The translations under genes were made by a program, and so were the position numbers. A stretch of 64,000 bases of DNA from NCBI RefSeq assembly GCF_003952165.1, contig NZ_RXFT01000024.1, positions 1 through 64,000 on the forward strand. The letters run 5' to 3'. Below the pieces are notes generated by a model that worked only from the letters and a program-made list of their open reading frames with translations, ran no database searches and was not told the DNA's origin. Source of the DNA: Variovorax guangxiensis (GTDB lineage: Bacteria > Pseudomonadota > Gammaproteobacteria > Burkholderiales > Burkholderiaceae_C). Of this stretch, positions 17,265 through 24,975 are shown piece after piece. The stretch's first letter is position 1, and each line of letters starts with the position of its first letter.

Positions 17265-18250
17265 CCCCGCTCGATTTCGAAGCCGCCTACGCACCCCTGT
17301 GGGCCGAGCTCGAAGCCGTCATCCGCACGGCCGAGACCAAGCGCAAGTTCGACGGCGCCCGGCTCGCCACGCTGTACCGCCGCGTGTGCGAGCACCTCGC
17401 GCTGGCGCAGGCGCGCGCCTATCCGATCCATCTCACGCAGCGCCTGGAGGGCCTCACGCAGAGCGCGCACCGGCTGATCTACCGCCGCCACGACTACGGC
17501 CTCGCCCGCTTCGCGCGGCTCGCGCTGGTCGACTTTCCCGAGGCGGTGCGCGCGCACCGCATCTACCTGCTGGTGTCGGCGCTGATGTTCATGCTGCCGC
17601 TGCTGATGGCGGGCTGGGCCGCCTGGCGCGACCCGGGCTTCATCCTGCACCTGCTCGACGCCAGCTCGGTGCAGGAGTTCGACTCCATGTACGGCGACAG
17701 CGCCGAGTCGCTGGGCCGCACGCGCAGCGCGGACGACGACTGGCAGATGTTCGGCTACTACATCATGAACAACATCGGCATCGGGTTCCGCTGCTTCGCG
17801 GCGGGCATCTTCGCCGGCGTGGGCAGCGCGGCGGTGGTGGTGTTCAACGGCGTGCAGATCGGGGCCGTGGGCGGCTACCTCATCGCGGCGGGGCATGCCC
17901 AGAACTTCCTTTCCTTCGTCGTCACGCACTCGGCCTTCGAACTCACCGCCATCGTGCTGGCGGGCGCGGCGGGCCTGCGGCTCGGCTATTCGTGGGTGGC
18001 GCCCGGACGGCACACGCGGCTCGAGGCGCTGCGGCTGGCGGCGCGCCACGCGGTGGTGATCGTCTACGGGGTGATCGGGCTGCTGCTGATCGCCGCCGCG
18101 GTCGAAGCCTTCTGGTCGTCGGCGCGATGGATCGCGCCGGCCGTGAAGTACGGCGTGGGCGGAGCCTGCTGGGTGCTGGTGCTGGCCTACCTGGGCTGGC
18201 AGGGCCGGCCGAGCGCCGCCGCGAAGACAGGGGACGAACATGCGCGTTGA
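17261..18250 (+). CDS. Stage II sporulation protein M-like (DUF95) membrane protein
   Basis: 329 residues. N-terminal cytoplasmic helical part to about 100, then five or six hydrophobic segments including MNNIGIGFRCFAAGIF and THSAFELTAIVLAGAAGLRLG, the two blocks that mark SpoIIM-like proteins (FELxA...G motif). The bacterium is not a sporeformer; outside Firmicutes these proteins occur with RDD, DUF4129, MoxR and DUF58 genes, as here. In Bacillus SpoIIM is part of the cell-wall-remodelling engulfment machine, so an envelope role is possible. Overlaps both neighbours. Confidence 0.83.
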   Translation: MTPLDFEAAYAPLWAELEAVIRTAETKRKFDGARLATLYRRVCEHLALAQARAYPIHLTQRLEGLTQSAHRLIYRRHDYGLARFARLALVDFPEAVRAHRIYLLVSALMFMLPLLMAGWAAWRDPGFILHLLDASSVQEFDSMYGDSAESLGRTRSADDDWQMFGYYIMNNIGIGFRCFAAGIFAGVGSAAVVVFNGVQIGAVGGYLIAAGHAQNFLSFVVTHSAFELTAIVLAGAAGLRLGYSWVAPGRHTRLEALRLAARHAVVIVYGVIGLLLIAAAVEAFWSSARWIAPAVKYGVGGACWVLVLAYLGWQGRPSAAAKTGDEHAR

Positions 18251-18971
18251 CGGCCTCGCCATCGCGCTGCGGCCACGGCCCATGGCCGAGGCCGCCGATC
18301 TCGGCGCGCAGCTGGTGCGCAGCCATGCGCGCTCGGTGTGGCGCACCTTCCTGCCGGTGCACATCGTCATGGTGCTGCTGGCCCTTGGCACGGTCGAGAT
18401 CGCCGGCTGGCTGCCCAGCCTGCTGATCTTCTGGCTCAAGCCCTGGCTCGACCGCAGCCTGCTCTTCGTGCATTCGCGCGCCGTGTTCGGGCAGGAGACG
18501 CGCTGGTCCGACCTCTGGGCCAACCGCCGGGCAGTGTGGGGCGGCCAGCTGCTGCGCACGCTGCTGTGGCGGCGCTTCTCGCCCTGGCGCTCGTTAACCC
18601 AGGCCATCGAGCAACTCGAGGGCCAGCGCGGAAGCGCACGGCGCAAGCGGCGCGCGCAGCTGCTGAGCGGACGGCGCGGTTCGGCCACCGGCATGCAGCT
18701 GGTGTTCGCCAACGTCGAGATGGCGCTCGACATCTGCCTGCTGTCGCTGCTGTTCTGGTTCGCGCCCGAAGGCAGCTCGCGCGATCTCTTCAACTGGCTC
18801 ACGCAGTCGGACTCGACGGTGCAGAGCCTGCTGACGGCAGGCGCGTATGCGCTGGTCGTCGGCGTGCTGGAGCCGTTCTACGTGGCGGCTGGGTTCGCGA
18901 TGTACCTGAACCGCCGGGTCGAGCTGGAAGCTTGGGACATCGAACAGGAGTTCCGCCGTGGGTTCCGTTGA
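18240..18971 (+). CDS. Membrane protein of a SpoIIM/DUF4129 cluster, family uncertain
   Basis: 243 residues with hydrophobic segments at about 40-65, 155-180 and 200-225, separated by a strongly basic loop (RRKRRAQLLSGRRG) likely in the cytoplasm. No catalytic motif recognised. It overlaps the SpoIIM-like gene by 11 nt and the next gene by 14 nt, so it is translated as part of the same operon. Proteins in this position are usually annotated only as hypothetical membrane proteins. Confidence 0.7.
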   Translation: MRVDGLAIALRPRPMAEAADLGAQLVRSHARSVWRTFLPVHIVMVLLALGTVEIAGWLPSLLIFWLKPWLDRSLLFVHSRAVFGQETRWSDLWANRRAVWGGQLLRTLLWRRFSPWRSLTQAIEQLEGQRGSARRKRRAQLLSGRRGSATGMQLVFANVEMALDICLLSLLFWFAPEGSSRDLFNWLTQSDSTVQSLLTAGAYALVVGVLEPFYVAAGFAMYLNRRVELEAWDIEQEFRRGFR

Positions 18972-19752
18972 TATCCGCAGGCTTCGCGTTGCGGCAGCGG
19001 TGCTGGCCGTGTGGGCTGCCAGCCTGATGCTGCCGGCGACCTCCACCGCGGCCGAGACGGTGCTGACGCGCGAGCAGGTGCAGGCCGCCGCCGACAAGGT
19101 CCGCGCCGACCCGAACATGCCCGGCACCAGGACCGAGAAGAAGCTGCGCTTCAGGGAGCGCGACGAGGAAGAGGAAGAGCCCGAGAAGAAGACCGACAGC
19201 CTCGACTGGCTGCGCGACTTCGTGCGGGCCGTGGCCGAGGGCGCGCGCTGGCTGATCTGGGGGCTGGCCGCGCTGGCGCTGGCCTGGCTGGCGGTTCGCC
19301 TTCATCGATGGATCAGGGTGCGCGCCGGCGGCACGCGGCCCGGCAAGGCACCGCTGCCCAGCCACGTCGGCAGCCTCGACATCCGGCCCGAGAGCCTGCC
19401 CGACGACATCGGCAATGCCGCCGCCGGCCTCTGGCAGCGTGGCCAGCACCGGCCTGCGCTGTCGCTGCTGTACCGCGGCGCCCTGTCGCGGCTGGTGCAT
19501 GCGCATGCGGTGCCGGTGCGCGCCGCGAGCACCGAGGGCGAGTGCGTGGTGCTGGCCTCGACCCGGCTGTCGCCGGACGCGCAAGCTTTCTTCGTGCGGC
19601 TGATCGAGGCGTGGCAACTGGCGGCGTACGGCGGCCGGCTGCCTTCCACCGCGCAGGTGCTGGCGATCTGCGGCGAGTTCGACATGTATCTGCCAGCCAA
19701 ACCGGCCGCGGCCGTGCAGGACGACAGCCTGATGCAGGGCGCGGCCGCATGA
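18958..19752 (+). CDS. DUF4129 domain-containing membrane protein
   Basis: 264 residues from GTG 18958. Signal peptide-like N-terminus, an acidic low-complexity stretch (RDEEEEEPEKK) at about 62-72, one membrane segment near 100, then the cytoplasmic DUF4129 domain with LLYRGALSRLVHAH and ASTEGECV motifs. Members are found with transglutaminase-like or MoxR/DUF58 proteins. Function unknown. Coupled by overlap to both neighbours. Confidence 0.78.
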   Translation: MGSVDIRRLRVAAAVLAVWAASLMLPATSTAAETVLTREQVQAAADKVRADPNMPGTRTEKKLRFRERDEEEEEPEKKTDSLDWLRDFVRAVAEGARWLIWGLAALALAWLAVRLHRWIRVRAGGTRPGKAPLPSHVGSLDIRPESLPDDIGNAAAGLWQRGQHRPALSLLYRGALSRLVHAHAVPVRAASTEGECVVLASTRLSPDAQAFFVRLIEAWQLAAYGGRLPSTAQVLAICGEFDMYLPAKPAAAVQDDSLMQGAAA

Positions 19753-21017
19753 ACGCCTGGGTGGCCCGCATCCTCACGGTGCTCGTGCTGGCGCTGGCCG
19801 GCTTCTGGCTGGTCACCGCCACCGAATGGGCCGACACCGAGGTGTCGACGCCCGCGAGCGGAGAGGCCAGGACGAACCGCTTCTACGGTGCGCAGGCGAT
19901 GCTGCGCGAGCTCGGCATGAAGGTGGTCAAGCGCGACAGCCTCGACGCCATGCCGCCCGCGCAGGCGCGGCTGGTGCTCGGCTCCAGCCACTGGGACATG
20001 TTTCCCGAGCGCGGGCAGCGCCTGCGCCAGTGGGTCGAGCAGGGCGGGCACCTCGTGATGCCGAGCTACCTGGTCGGCGGCGACCAGCTCGAAGACTGGC
20101 TGCCGCTGGTGCGCGAGAAGCAGCCTGCATCGGAAGAAAAGAACGAGAAGGAAACGCCCGAGCCGAAGAAGAGGCGGAAATCGGGCATCCCGCGCATTCC
20201 CGACCCGTCCGCCAGGGACGCGGACTGCCACGCGGTGAATGAGCCCGCAACGGTTCCCGCGAGCTTCGCCGGCGGACGCAGCTACCGGCTCTGCACATGG
20301 TGGTCGCCCTCGCGCTACCGGCCCGCCGACAAGCAGCCGCCCGCGCTGTGGACCGCGACCGGCTCGCGCGGCACCGAGGCGATCCGCGTCGGCGTCGGGC
20401 GCGGCACCGTCACCGTGATGCCCTGGGGCCTCTGGCACAACGACAGCCTCCTGCGCGGCGACAACGCGCTGTTCGCCGCCGCGGCGGTGCAGGCGCGCGG
20501 CGGTGCCGAGATCTGGTTCGTCGCCGAGGAGGCGCGCGAGCCCTTCATGCTGTGGCTCTGGCAGAAGGGCTGGGTGGCGCTGGTCGTCGGCATGCTGGCG
20601 CTGCTCGCCGCGCTCTGGCGCGCGGCCGTGCGCTTCGGGCCGCTGGCGCCTTCGGCCGGCACGCACCGGCGCTCCATGGCCGAGCAGGTGCGCGGCACCG
20701 CCGGTTTCCTGCATGCGCACGGCCCGGGCGCGCTGCACGTTGCGCAGCTGCGCGCGCTCGACGAATCGGCTCGCCGGCAGCTGCGCGGCTACGCGTTTCG
20801 CGATGCGGTGGCGCGAGCAGCCGCCATCGCGCAGGCAACGGGGCTGGAGCCGGCGATGCTGTTGCGCGCGATGGGCGGGGCCCGCACCCGCCACGCCGGC
20901 GCGATGGCGATCGACCTGGAAGTGCTCGAGACCGCGCGCCGCCGGCTCGACGCGAACGGGCCGTTCACGCCGCGGACTTCTTCTTCATCACCTTCTTCTT
21001 CCTCTTCCTCATTCTGA
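19749..21017 (+). CDS. DUF4350 domain-containing membrane protein
   Basis: 422 residues. N-terminal membrane anchor (8-24), then a DUF4350 domain in which a GLMKVVKR-like beta strand and LVLGSSHWDMFPE resemble the Rossmann-like, GATase-type fold of the family; a basic, Lys/Glu-rich insert at about 125-155; a second membrane segment near 278-296; and a cytoplasmic helical domain. The protein ends in a Ser-rich tail (T-S-S-S-S-S-P-S then six Ser and a Phe) encoded by a pyrimidine-rich simple repeat. Function unknown. Starts by an ATGA overlap with the DUF4129 gene. Confidence 0.75.
   Translation: MNAWVARILTVLVLALAGFWLVTATEWADTEVSTPASGEARTNRFYGAQAMLRELGMKVVKRDSLDAMPPAQARLVLGSSHWDMFPERGQRLRQWVEQGGHLVMPSYLVGGDQLEDWLPLVREKQPASEEKNEKETPEPKKRRKSGIPRIPDPSARDADCHAVNEPATVPASFAGGRSYRLCTWWSPSRYRPADKQPPALWTATGSRGTEAIRVGVGRGTVTVMPWGLWHNDSLLRGDNALFAAAAVQARGGAEIWFVAEEAREPFMLWLWQKGWVALVVGMLALLAALWRAAVRFGPLAPSAGTHRRSMAEQVRGTAGFLHAHGPGALHVAQLRALDESARRQLRGYAFRDAVARAAAIAQATGLEPAMLLRAMGGARTRHAGAMAIDLEVLETARRRLDANGPFTPRTSSSSPSSSSSSF
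20977..21014 (+). repeat. Pyrimidine-rich simple sequence (TTC/TCC) at a gene 3' end
   Basis: About 38 nt composed almost only of TTC, TCA and TCC triplets, encoding the serine-rich tail of the DUF4350 protein just before its stop codon. Such tracts are prone to slippage. Confidence 0.6.
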
Positions 21018-21031
21018 ACCGAGAGACGCCC

Positions 21032-22027
21032 ATGCAAGCCATCCAACCCGAAGAACTGACGCGTGCGGCCCAGTGGCTGCAGACTCTGCGCGCCGAGGTC
21101 GGCCAGGCCGTGGTCGGCCAGCTCGAGGCGGTCGACCAGACGCTGGTCGCGCTGGTGGCCTCGGGCCACGTGCTGATCGAGGGTGTGCCGGGGCTCGGCA
21201 AGACCCTGCTCGCTCGCGCGCTCGCGCAGGCCATGACGCTGCGCTACTCGCGCGTGCAGTTCACGCCCGACCTGATGCCCTCCGACGTCACCGGCCACGC
21301 GGTGCTCGACATCGCATCGCGCGGCGACGGCAGCCTCGGCACCCTGCGGGTGCACCAGGGCCCGGTGTTCACCAACCTGCTGCTGGCCGACGAAATCAAC
21401 CGCGCCCCGGCCAAGACCCAGAGCGCATTGCTCGAAGTCATGCAGGAGTACCAGGTCACGCTCGAAGGCAAGGCCATGGCGCTGCCGCGCCCTTTCATGG
21501 TGATGGCCACGCAGAACCCGATCGACACCGAGGGCACCTATCCGCTGCCGGAAGCGCAGCTCGACCGCTTCCTGCTGAAGATCGACATCGGCTTTCCGAG
21601 CCACAGCGAGGAGAACGCCATCGTGCAGCTCACCACGCGGCAGCGCGCGGGCAACCAGTTTCCGCTGGAAGCCGTGCGCCCCTGTCTCGACGAGGCGCAG
21701 GTGCTCGAGCTGCAGCGGCTGGCCTGCCTGGTGCAGGCCGACGAGCGCGTGATCGACTACGCGGTGCGCATCGCGCGCGCCACGCGCGACTGGCCGGGGC
21801 TTTCGTCGGGTGCCGGCCCGCGCGGCACCATGGCGCTGGTGCGCGCCGCCCGCGCCGCCGCGCTGATGGCCGGGCGCGACTTCATCACGCCCGACGACGT
21901 GGCGCGCCAGGCGCTGCCGGCGCTGCGGCACCGCGTGATGATCTCGCCCGATGCGCAGCTCGAAGGCCTGAGCGTCGACACGCTGCTGCGTGCCGCGCGA
22001 GACAGCGTCGAAGCTCCAAGGCTGTAA
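21032..22027 (+). CDS. moxR: MoxR family AAA+ ATPase
   Basis: 331 residues. Walker A GVPGLGKT near 52-59, Walker B LLADEINRAPAKTQSALLE, sensor 1 in MATQNPIDTEGTYPLPEAQ and the Arg finger/LDRF region are intact, followed by the helical lid with VASARGTM-like GAGPRGTMALVRAAR. MoxR proteins act as chaperone-like remodelling ATPases together with vWA-domain or DUF58 proteins; the partner is the next gene. Start ATG 21032 follows GAGAGA. It is 14 nt after the DUF4350 gene. Confidence 0.92.
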   Translation: MQAIQPEELTRAAQWLQTLRAEVGQAVVGQLEAVDQTLVALVASGHVLIEGVPGLGKTLLARALAQAMTLRYSRVQFTPDLMPSDVTGHAVLDIASRGDGSLGTLRVHQGPVFTNLLLADEINRAPAKTQSALLEVMQEYQVTLEGKAMALPRPFMVMATQNPIDTEGTYPLPEAQLDRFLLKIDIGFPSHSEENAIVQLTTRQRAGNQFPLEAVRPCLDEAQVLELQRLACLVQADERVIDYAVRIARATRDWPGLSSGAGPRGTMALVRAARAAALMAGRDFITPDDVARQALPALRHRVMISPDAQLEGLSVDTLLRAARDSVEAPRL

Positions 22028-22038
22028 GCCCAGCGCGG

Positions 22039-23433
22039 ATGCGAGCTGCCATTCCGATCCCCGCGCGCGCGCCCGTGCTGGCGCTGGCCGGCCTCGGTGT
22101 CGCCGCCACGGTGGCGCTGCTGCTGGGCGTGCCGGTGGACTACGTCGCCGTCGTGGCGGGCGTGCTGCTGGCGCTCGGCTTCGTGCTGGCGGGCGCCGAT
22201 CTCTGGCAGAGCCTGCGGCTTTGGCGCGCCGCGCCGCTGCGCATCGAGCGCAACCTGCCGGGCGCGTTCTCGCTGGGCGTGCCCACGGTGCTCACCCTCA
22301 CGCTGGTGAACGAAGGCGCGCAGGCCTGGCGGGTGTCGGTGTTCGACGAGCTCGACACGCACTTCGCCTTCGAGGGCCTGCCGCAGGAGCACGTGGTGCC
22401 GGCGCTCTCGCGCGTCGCGATCCGCTATACGGCCACCGCCACGCAGCGCGGCGTGGCGCAGTTCGGCGCCACCCAGCTGCGCTGGCGCACCCGCCTCGGC
22501 TGCTTCGAAGTGCGGCAGACGCTCGGCGAGCCGCGCCGGCTGCGCGTGTACCCGAACTTCGCCGCGCTCGCGCGCTATGCCTGGCTCTCGGGCGACCGGC
22601 GGCTGGCGCAGATCGGCATCAAGACATACGCGCAGCGCGGGCTGGGCACCGACTTCCGGCAGCTGGCCGACTACAAGACCGGCGACTCGCTGCGCCACAT
22701 CGACTGGAAGGCCACGCAGCGCCAGCGCCGGCCCATCGTGCGCGAGTTCCAGGACGACCGCGACCAGTGCGTGCTGTTCCTGCTCGACTGCGGCCGTCGC
22801 ATGCGCGCCGACGAAGGCGTGCCGGCGCAGCAGGCCGGCAGCAACAGCAGCAGCAACAGCAACAGCAACAGCCACTTCGACGAAGCCCTCAACGCGCTGA
22901 TGCTGCTGAGCTACGTCGCGCTGAAGGAGGGCGACGAAGTCGGTGCCATGACTTTCGGCTGCCCGCCCGAAGAGCGCCGCGACTTCGCCCCGCGCAAGGG
23001 CAGCGCCACGCTCAACGCGCTGATGAACCGGCTGCACGACATCCAGCCCGGCGCCACCCATTCCGACTACCTGCTGGCCGCGCAGGAGCTGCTGCGCGTG
23101 CAGAAGCGGCGCGCGCTGGTCATCGTGCTGACCAACTTCCGCGACGAGGACGCGGCCGAACTGCGCCCCGCCATCAAGCTGCTGCGCCGCAAGCATCTCG
23201 TGCTGGTCGCGAGCCTGCGCGAGCGCGTGCTCGGCCGCATCGCCAGCCAGCCGCTGGTGCATGCGCGCGACGCGGTCGACGTGGCGGCGGCGCACCTGTT
23301 CGAGCAGTCGCGCCGCGACGCCTTCGCGCGCGTGGTGGGCAACGACCCGCTGTCGGTCGACGTGGAGCCGGCCGACCTTGCGGTGGCGCTGGTGAATCGT
23401 TACCACGCGGTCAAAAGGGCTGGCCTTTTGTAA
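22039..23433 (+). CDS. DUF58 (vWA-like) domain protein, MoxR partner
   Basis: 464 residues. Two membrane segments at the N-terminus (about 12-28 and 34-52), a beta-rich middle, then DUF58 with GTDFRQLADYKTGDSLRHID and WKATQRQ near 210-235, and a vWA-type fold (VLFLLDCGRRM with the MIDAS-like Asp). Inside the vWA part a Ser/Asn-only insertion (15 residues, about 266-281) is encoded by an AACAGC-type simple repeat. DUF58 proteins are thought to be clients or adaptors of MoxR ATPases. Last gene of the operon; 12 nt after moxR. Confidence 0.88.
   Translation: MRAAIPIPARAPVLALAGLGVAATVALLLGVPVDYVAVVAGVLLALGFVLAGADLWQSLRLWRAAPLRIERNLPGAFSLGVPTVLTLTLVNEGAQAWRVSVFDELDTHFAFEGLPQEHVVPALSRVAIRYTATATQRGVAQFGATQLRWRTRLGCFEVRQTLGEPRRLRVYPNFAALARYAWLSGDRRLAQIGIKTYAQRGLGTDFRQLADYKTGDSLRHIDWKATQRQRRPIVREFQDDRDQCVLFLLDCGRRMRADEGVPAQQAGSNSSSNSNSNSHFDEALNALMLLSYVALKEGDEVGAMTFGCPPEERRDFAPRKGSATLNALMNRLHDIQPGATHSDYLLAAQELLRVQKRRALVIVLTNFRDEDAAELRPAIKLLRRKHLVLVASLRERVLGRIASQPLVHARDAVDVAAAHLFEQSRRDAFARVVGNDPLSVDVEPADLAVALVNRYHAVKRAGLL
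22838..22872 (+). repeat. AACAGC/AGC simple sequence repeat inside the DUF58 gene
   Basis: 35 nt made of AGC, AAC and AACAGC units, in frame, coding for a Ser/Asn stretch. Unit lengths of 3 and 6 would keep the reading frame on slippage, so length rather than on/off variation is expected. Confidence 0.65.
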
Positions 23434-23483
23434 AGGTCTTTGCCCACAATGGGTTCTTCATAAATCAGAGGAGAGAGAAGCAC

Positions 23484-24047
23484 ATGACGACCGATTTCAC
23501 CAATCCCAATCCGTACGCCGCGCCGCGCTCCACGGTGGCCGACGTGTACGAGGGCGGCTCCGATGCCGTGCAGCCCGTGAAGCTGTGGTCCGCCAAGGGC
23601 CGCATCGGCCGGGCACGCTTCCTGGCGTACACGCTTTTTTCGTACATCATCTTCATCATCGCTGCCGCGGTGATGGGCGGCATCCTCGGCTTCACCGGCC
23701 TCGCGCGCTCCGAGGGCGTGATCGGCGGGCTGACCTTCCTGCTGGCGATTCCGTATCTGGTCTTCTACGTGCTGACCGGCATCCAGCGCTCGCACGACAT
23801 GGACTGGTCGGGCTGGATGCTGTTCCTGGCGCTGATTCCGTTCGTCGCCCTGATCTGGGTCTTCAAGTCGGGCACCAAGGGCCGCAACCGCTTCGGCGCG
23901 CCGCCGCCGCCCAACGGCATCGGCGTGCTGATCGGCGCATGGCTGCTGCCGGTGATCACGGTGCTCGGCATCCTCGCTGCCGTCGCGCTGCCGGCCTACC
24001 AGGGCTACACCACGCGCGCCAAGGCGGCGCAGGTCGAGCGGCCCTGA
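23484..24047 (+). CDS. DUF805 membrane protein with pilin-like C-terminal helix
   Basis: 187 residues. After a 35-residue polar N-terminus comes the DUF805 core (KGRIGRARFLAYTLFSY, three membrane helices, RSHDMDWSGW and GTKGRNRFGA). The last 32 residues form a fourth helix, V-I-T-V-L-G-I-L-A-A-V-A-L-P-A-Y-Q followed by GYTTRAKAAQ, which closely resembles the N-terminal helix of type IV pilins after the processing site, but no prepilin peptidase site (G-F-x-x-x-E) precedes it. AGGAGAGAG lies before ATG 23484. Role unknown; DUF805 proteins are inner-membrane proteins of unknown function. Confidence 0.8.
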   Translation: MTTDFTNPNPYAAPRSTVADVYEGGSDAVQPVKLWSAKGRIGRARFLAYTLFSYIIFIIAAAVMGGILGFTGLARSEGVIGGLTFLLAIPYLVFYVLTGIQRSHDMDWSGWMLFLALIPFVALIWVFKSGTKGRNRFGAPPPPNGIGVLIGAWLLPVITVLGILAAVALPAYQGYTTRAKAAQVERP

Positions 24048-24053
24048 GCTTTT

Positions 24054-24974
24054 CTACCTCACCAGCGTCGACTTGCCGAACAGGCTCTCGATGAGCTCCA
24101 CGGCCACCTCGGCCGTCTGGTTGCGCACGTCGAGCGCCGGGTTCAGCTCCACCACGTCGAGCGAACCGAGCCGCCCGGTGTCGGCGATCATCTCCATGCA
24201 CAGCTGCATCTCGCGGTAGGTGGGCCCGCCGCGCACGCCGGTGCCCACGCCGGGCGCGTCGGCGGGGTCGAGGCAGTCGAGGTCGAAGCTCACGTGCAGG
24301 TGCGTGTCTTCGTCGACGTCCTGCAGCGCCTCGGTCATGGTGGTGCGCATGCCGTGCTCGTCGATGTGGCGCATGTCGAACACGTTCAGGCCCAGCGTGC
24401 GGATGGCTTCCTTCTCGTCGCTGTCCACGCTGCGGATGCCGATGAAGCGGATCGCGTCGTGCTGCAGCGCCGCGCGCTCGCCGCTCCACCCCGTGAGCAC
24501 CGCCGGCCCGTGGCCCAGCAGGCACGACACCGGCATGCCGTGCAGGTTGCCGCTGGGGCTGGTGGCCTCGGTGTTGACGTCGGAGTGCGCATCGAGCCAC
24601 AGCACGCGCAGCTTCTTGCCGCGCTTGCGCGCATGCCATGCCACCGCGCTGATCGAGCCGATGGCCAGGCAGTGGTCGCCGCCCATCATCAGCGGCACGT
24701 GGCCGGCGCCCAGCGCCGTGTCGATGGCCTGGTAGACCGAGCGGTTCCAGGCGATCACCTCGTCGAGATGCCGCAGCCCGCTCGGCGGCTGCGTCCATGG
24801 CGTGGCCGGCCCCGCGAGGTTGCCGCGGTCGACGACCGCATAGCCCTGCCGCGCGAGCGCCTCGGGCAGGCCCGCCACGCGCAGCGCGTCGGGGCCCATG
24901 CCCGCGCCGCGCACGCTGGCGCCTACGTCGGTGGGCGCGCCGATCAGTTCGAGGGTGACGTTGGCATTGCTCAT
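24054..24974 (-). CDS. rocF: Arginase
   Basis: 306 residues, normal length. The binuclear manganese site is complete: MMGGDHCLA, WLDAHSDVNT, and SFDLDCLDPADAPG with VGTGVRGG after it. It hydrolyses arginine to ornithine and urea. The fold begins at GAPTDVGAS. It starts only 1 nt after the stop of the upstream prolyl oligopeptidase gene on the same strand, so the two may be cotranscribed and both serve peptide and amino acid use. Agmatinase and formimidoglutamase are related, but the SPSGNLHGMP loop favours arginase. Confidence 0.92.
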   Translation of the reverse strand: MSNANVTLELIGAPTDVGASVRGAGMGPDALRVAGLPEALARQGYAVVDRGNLAGPATPWTQPPSGLRHLDEVIAWNRSVYQAIDTALGAGHVPLMMGGDHCLAIGSISAVAWHARKRGKKLRVLWLDAHSDVNTEATSPSGNLHGMPVSCLLGHGPAVLTGWSGERAALQHDAIRFIGIRSVDSDEKEAIRTLGLNVFDMRHIDEHGMRTTMTEALQDVDEDTHLHVSFDLDCLDPADAPGVGTGVRGGPTYREMQLCMEMIADTGRLGSLDVVELNPALDVRNQTAEVAVELIESLFGKSTLVR

Positions 24975-24975
24975 T

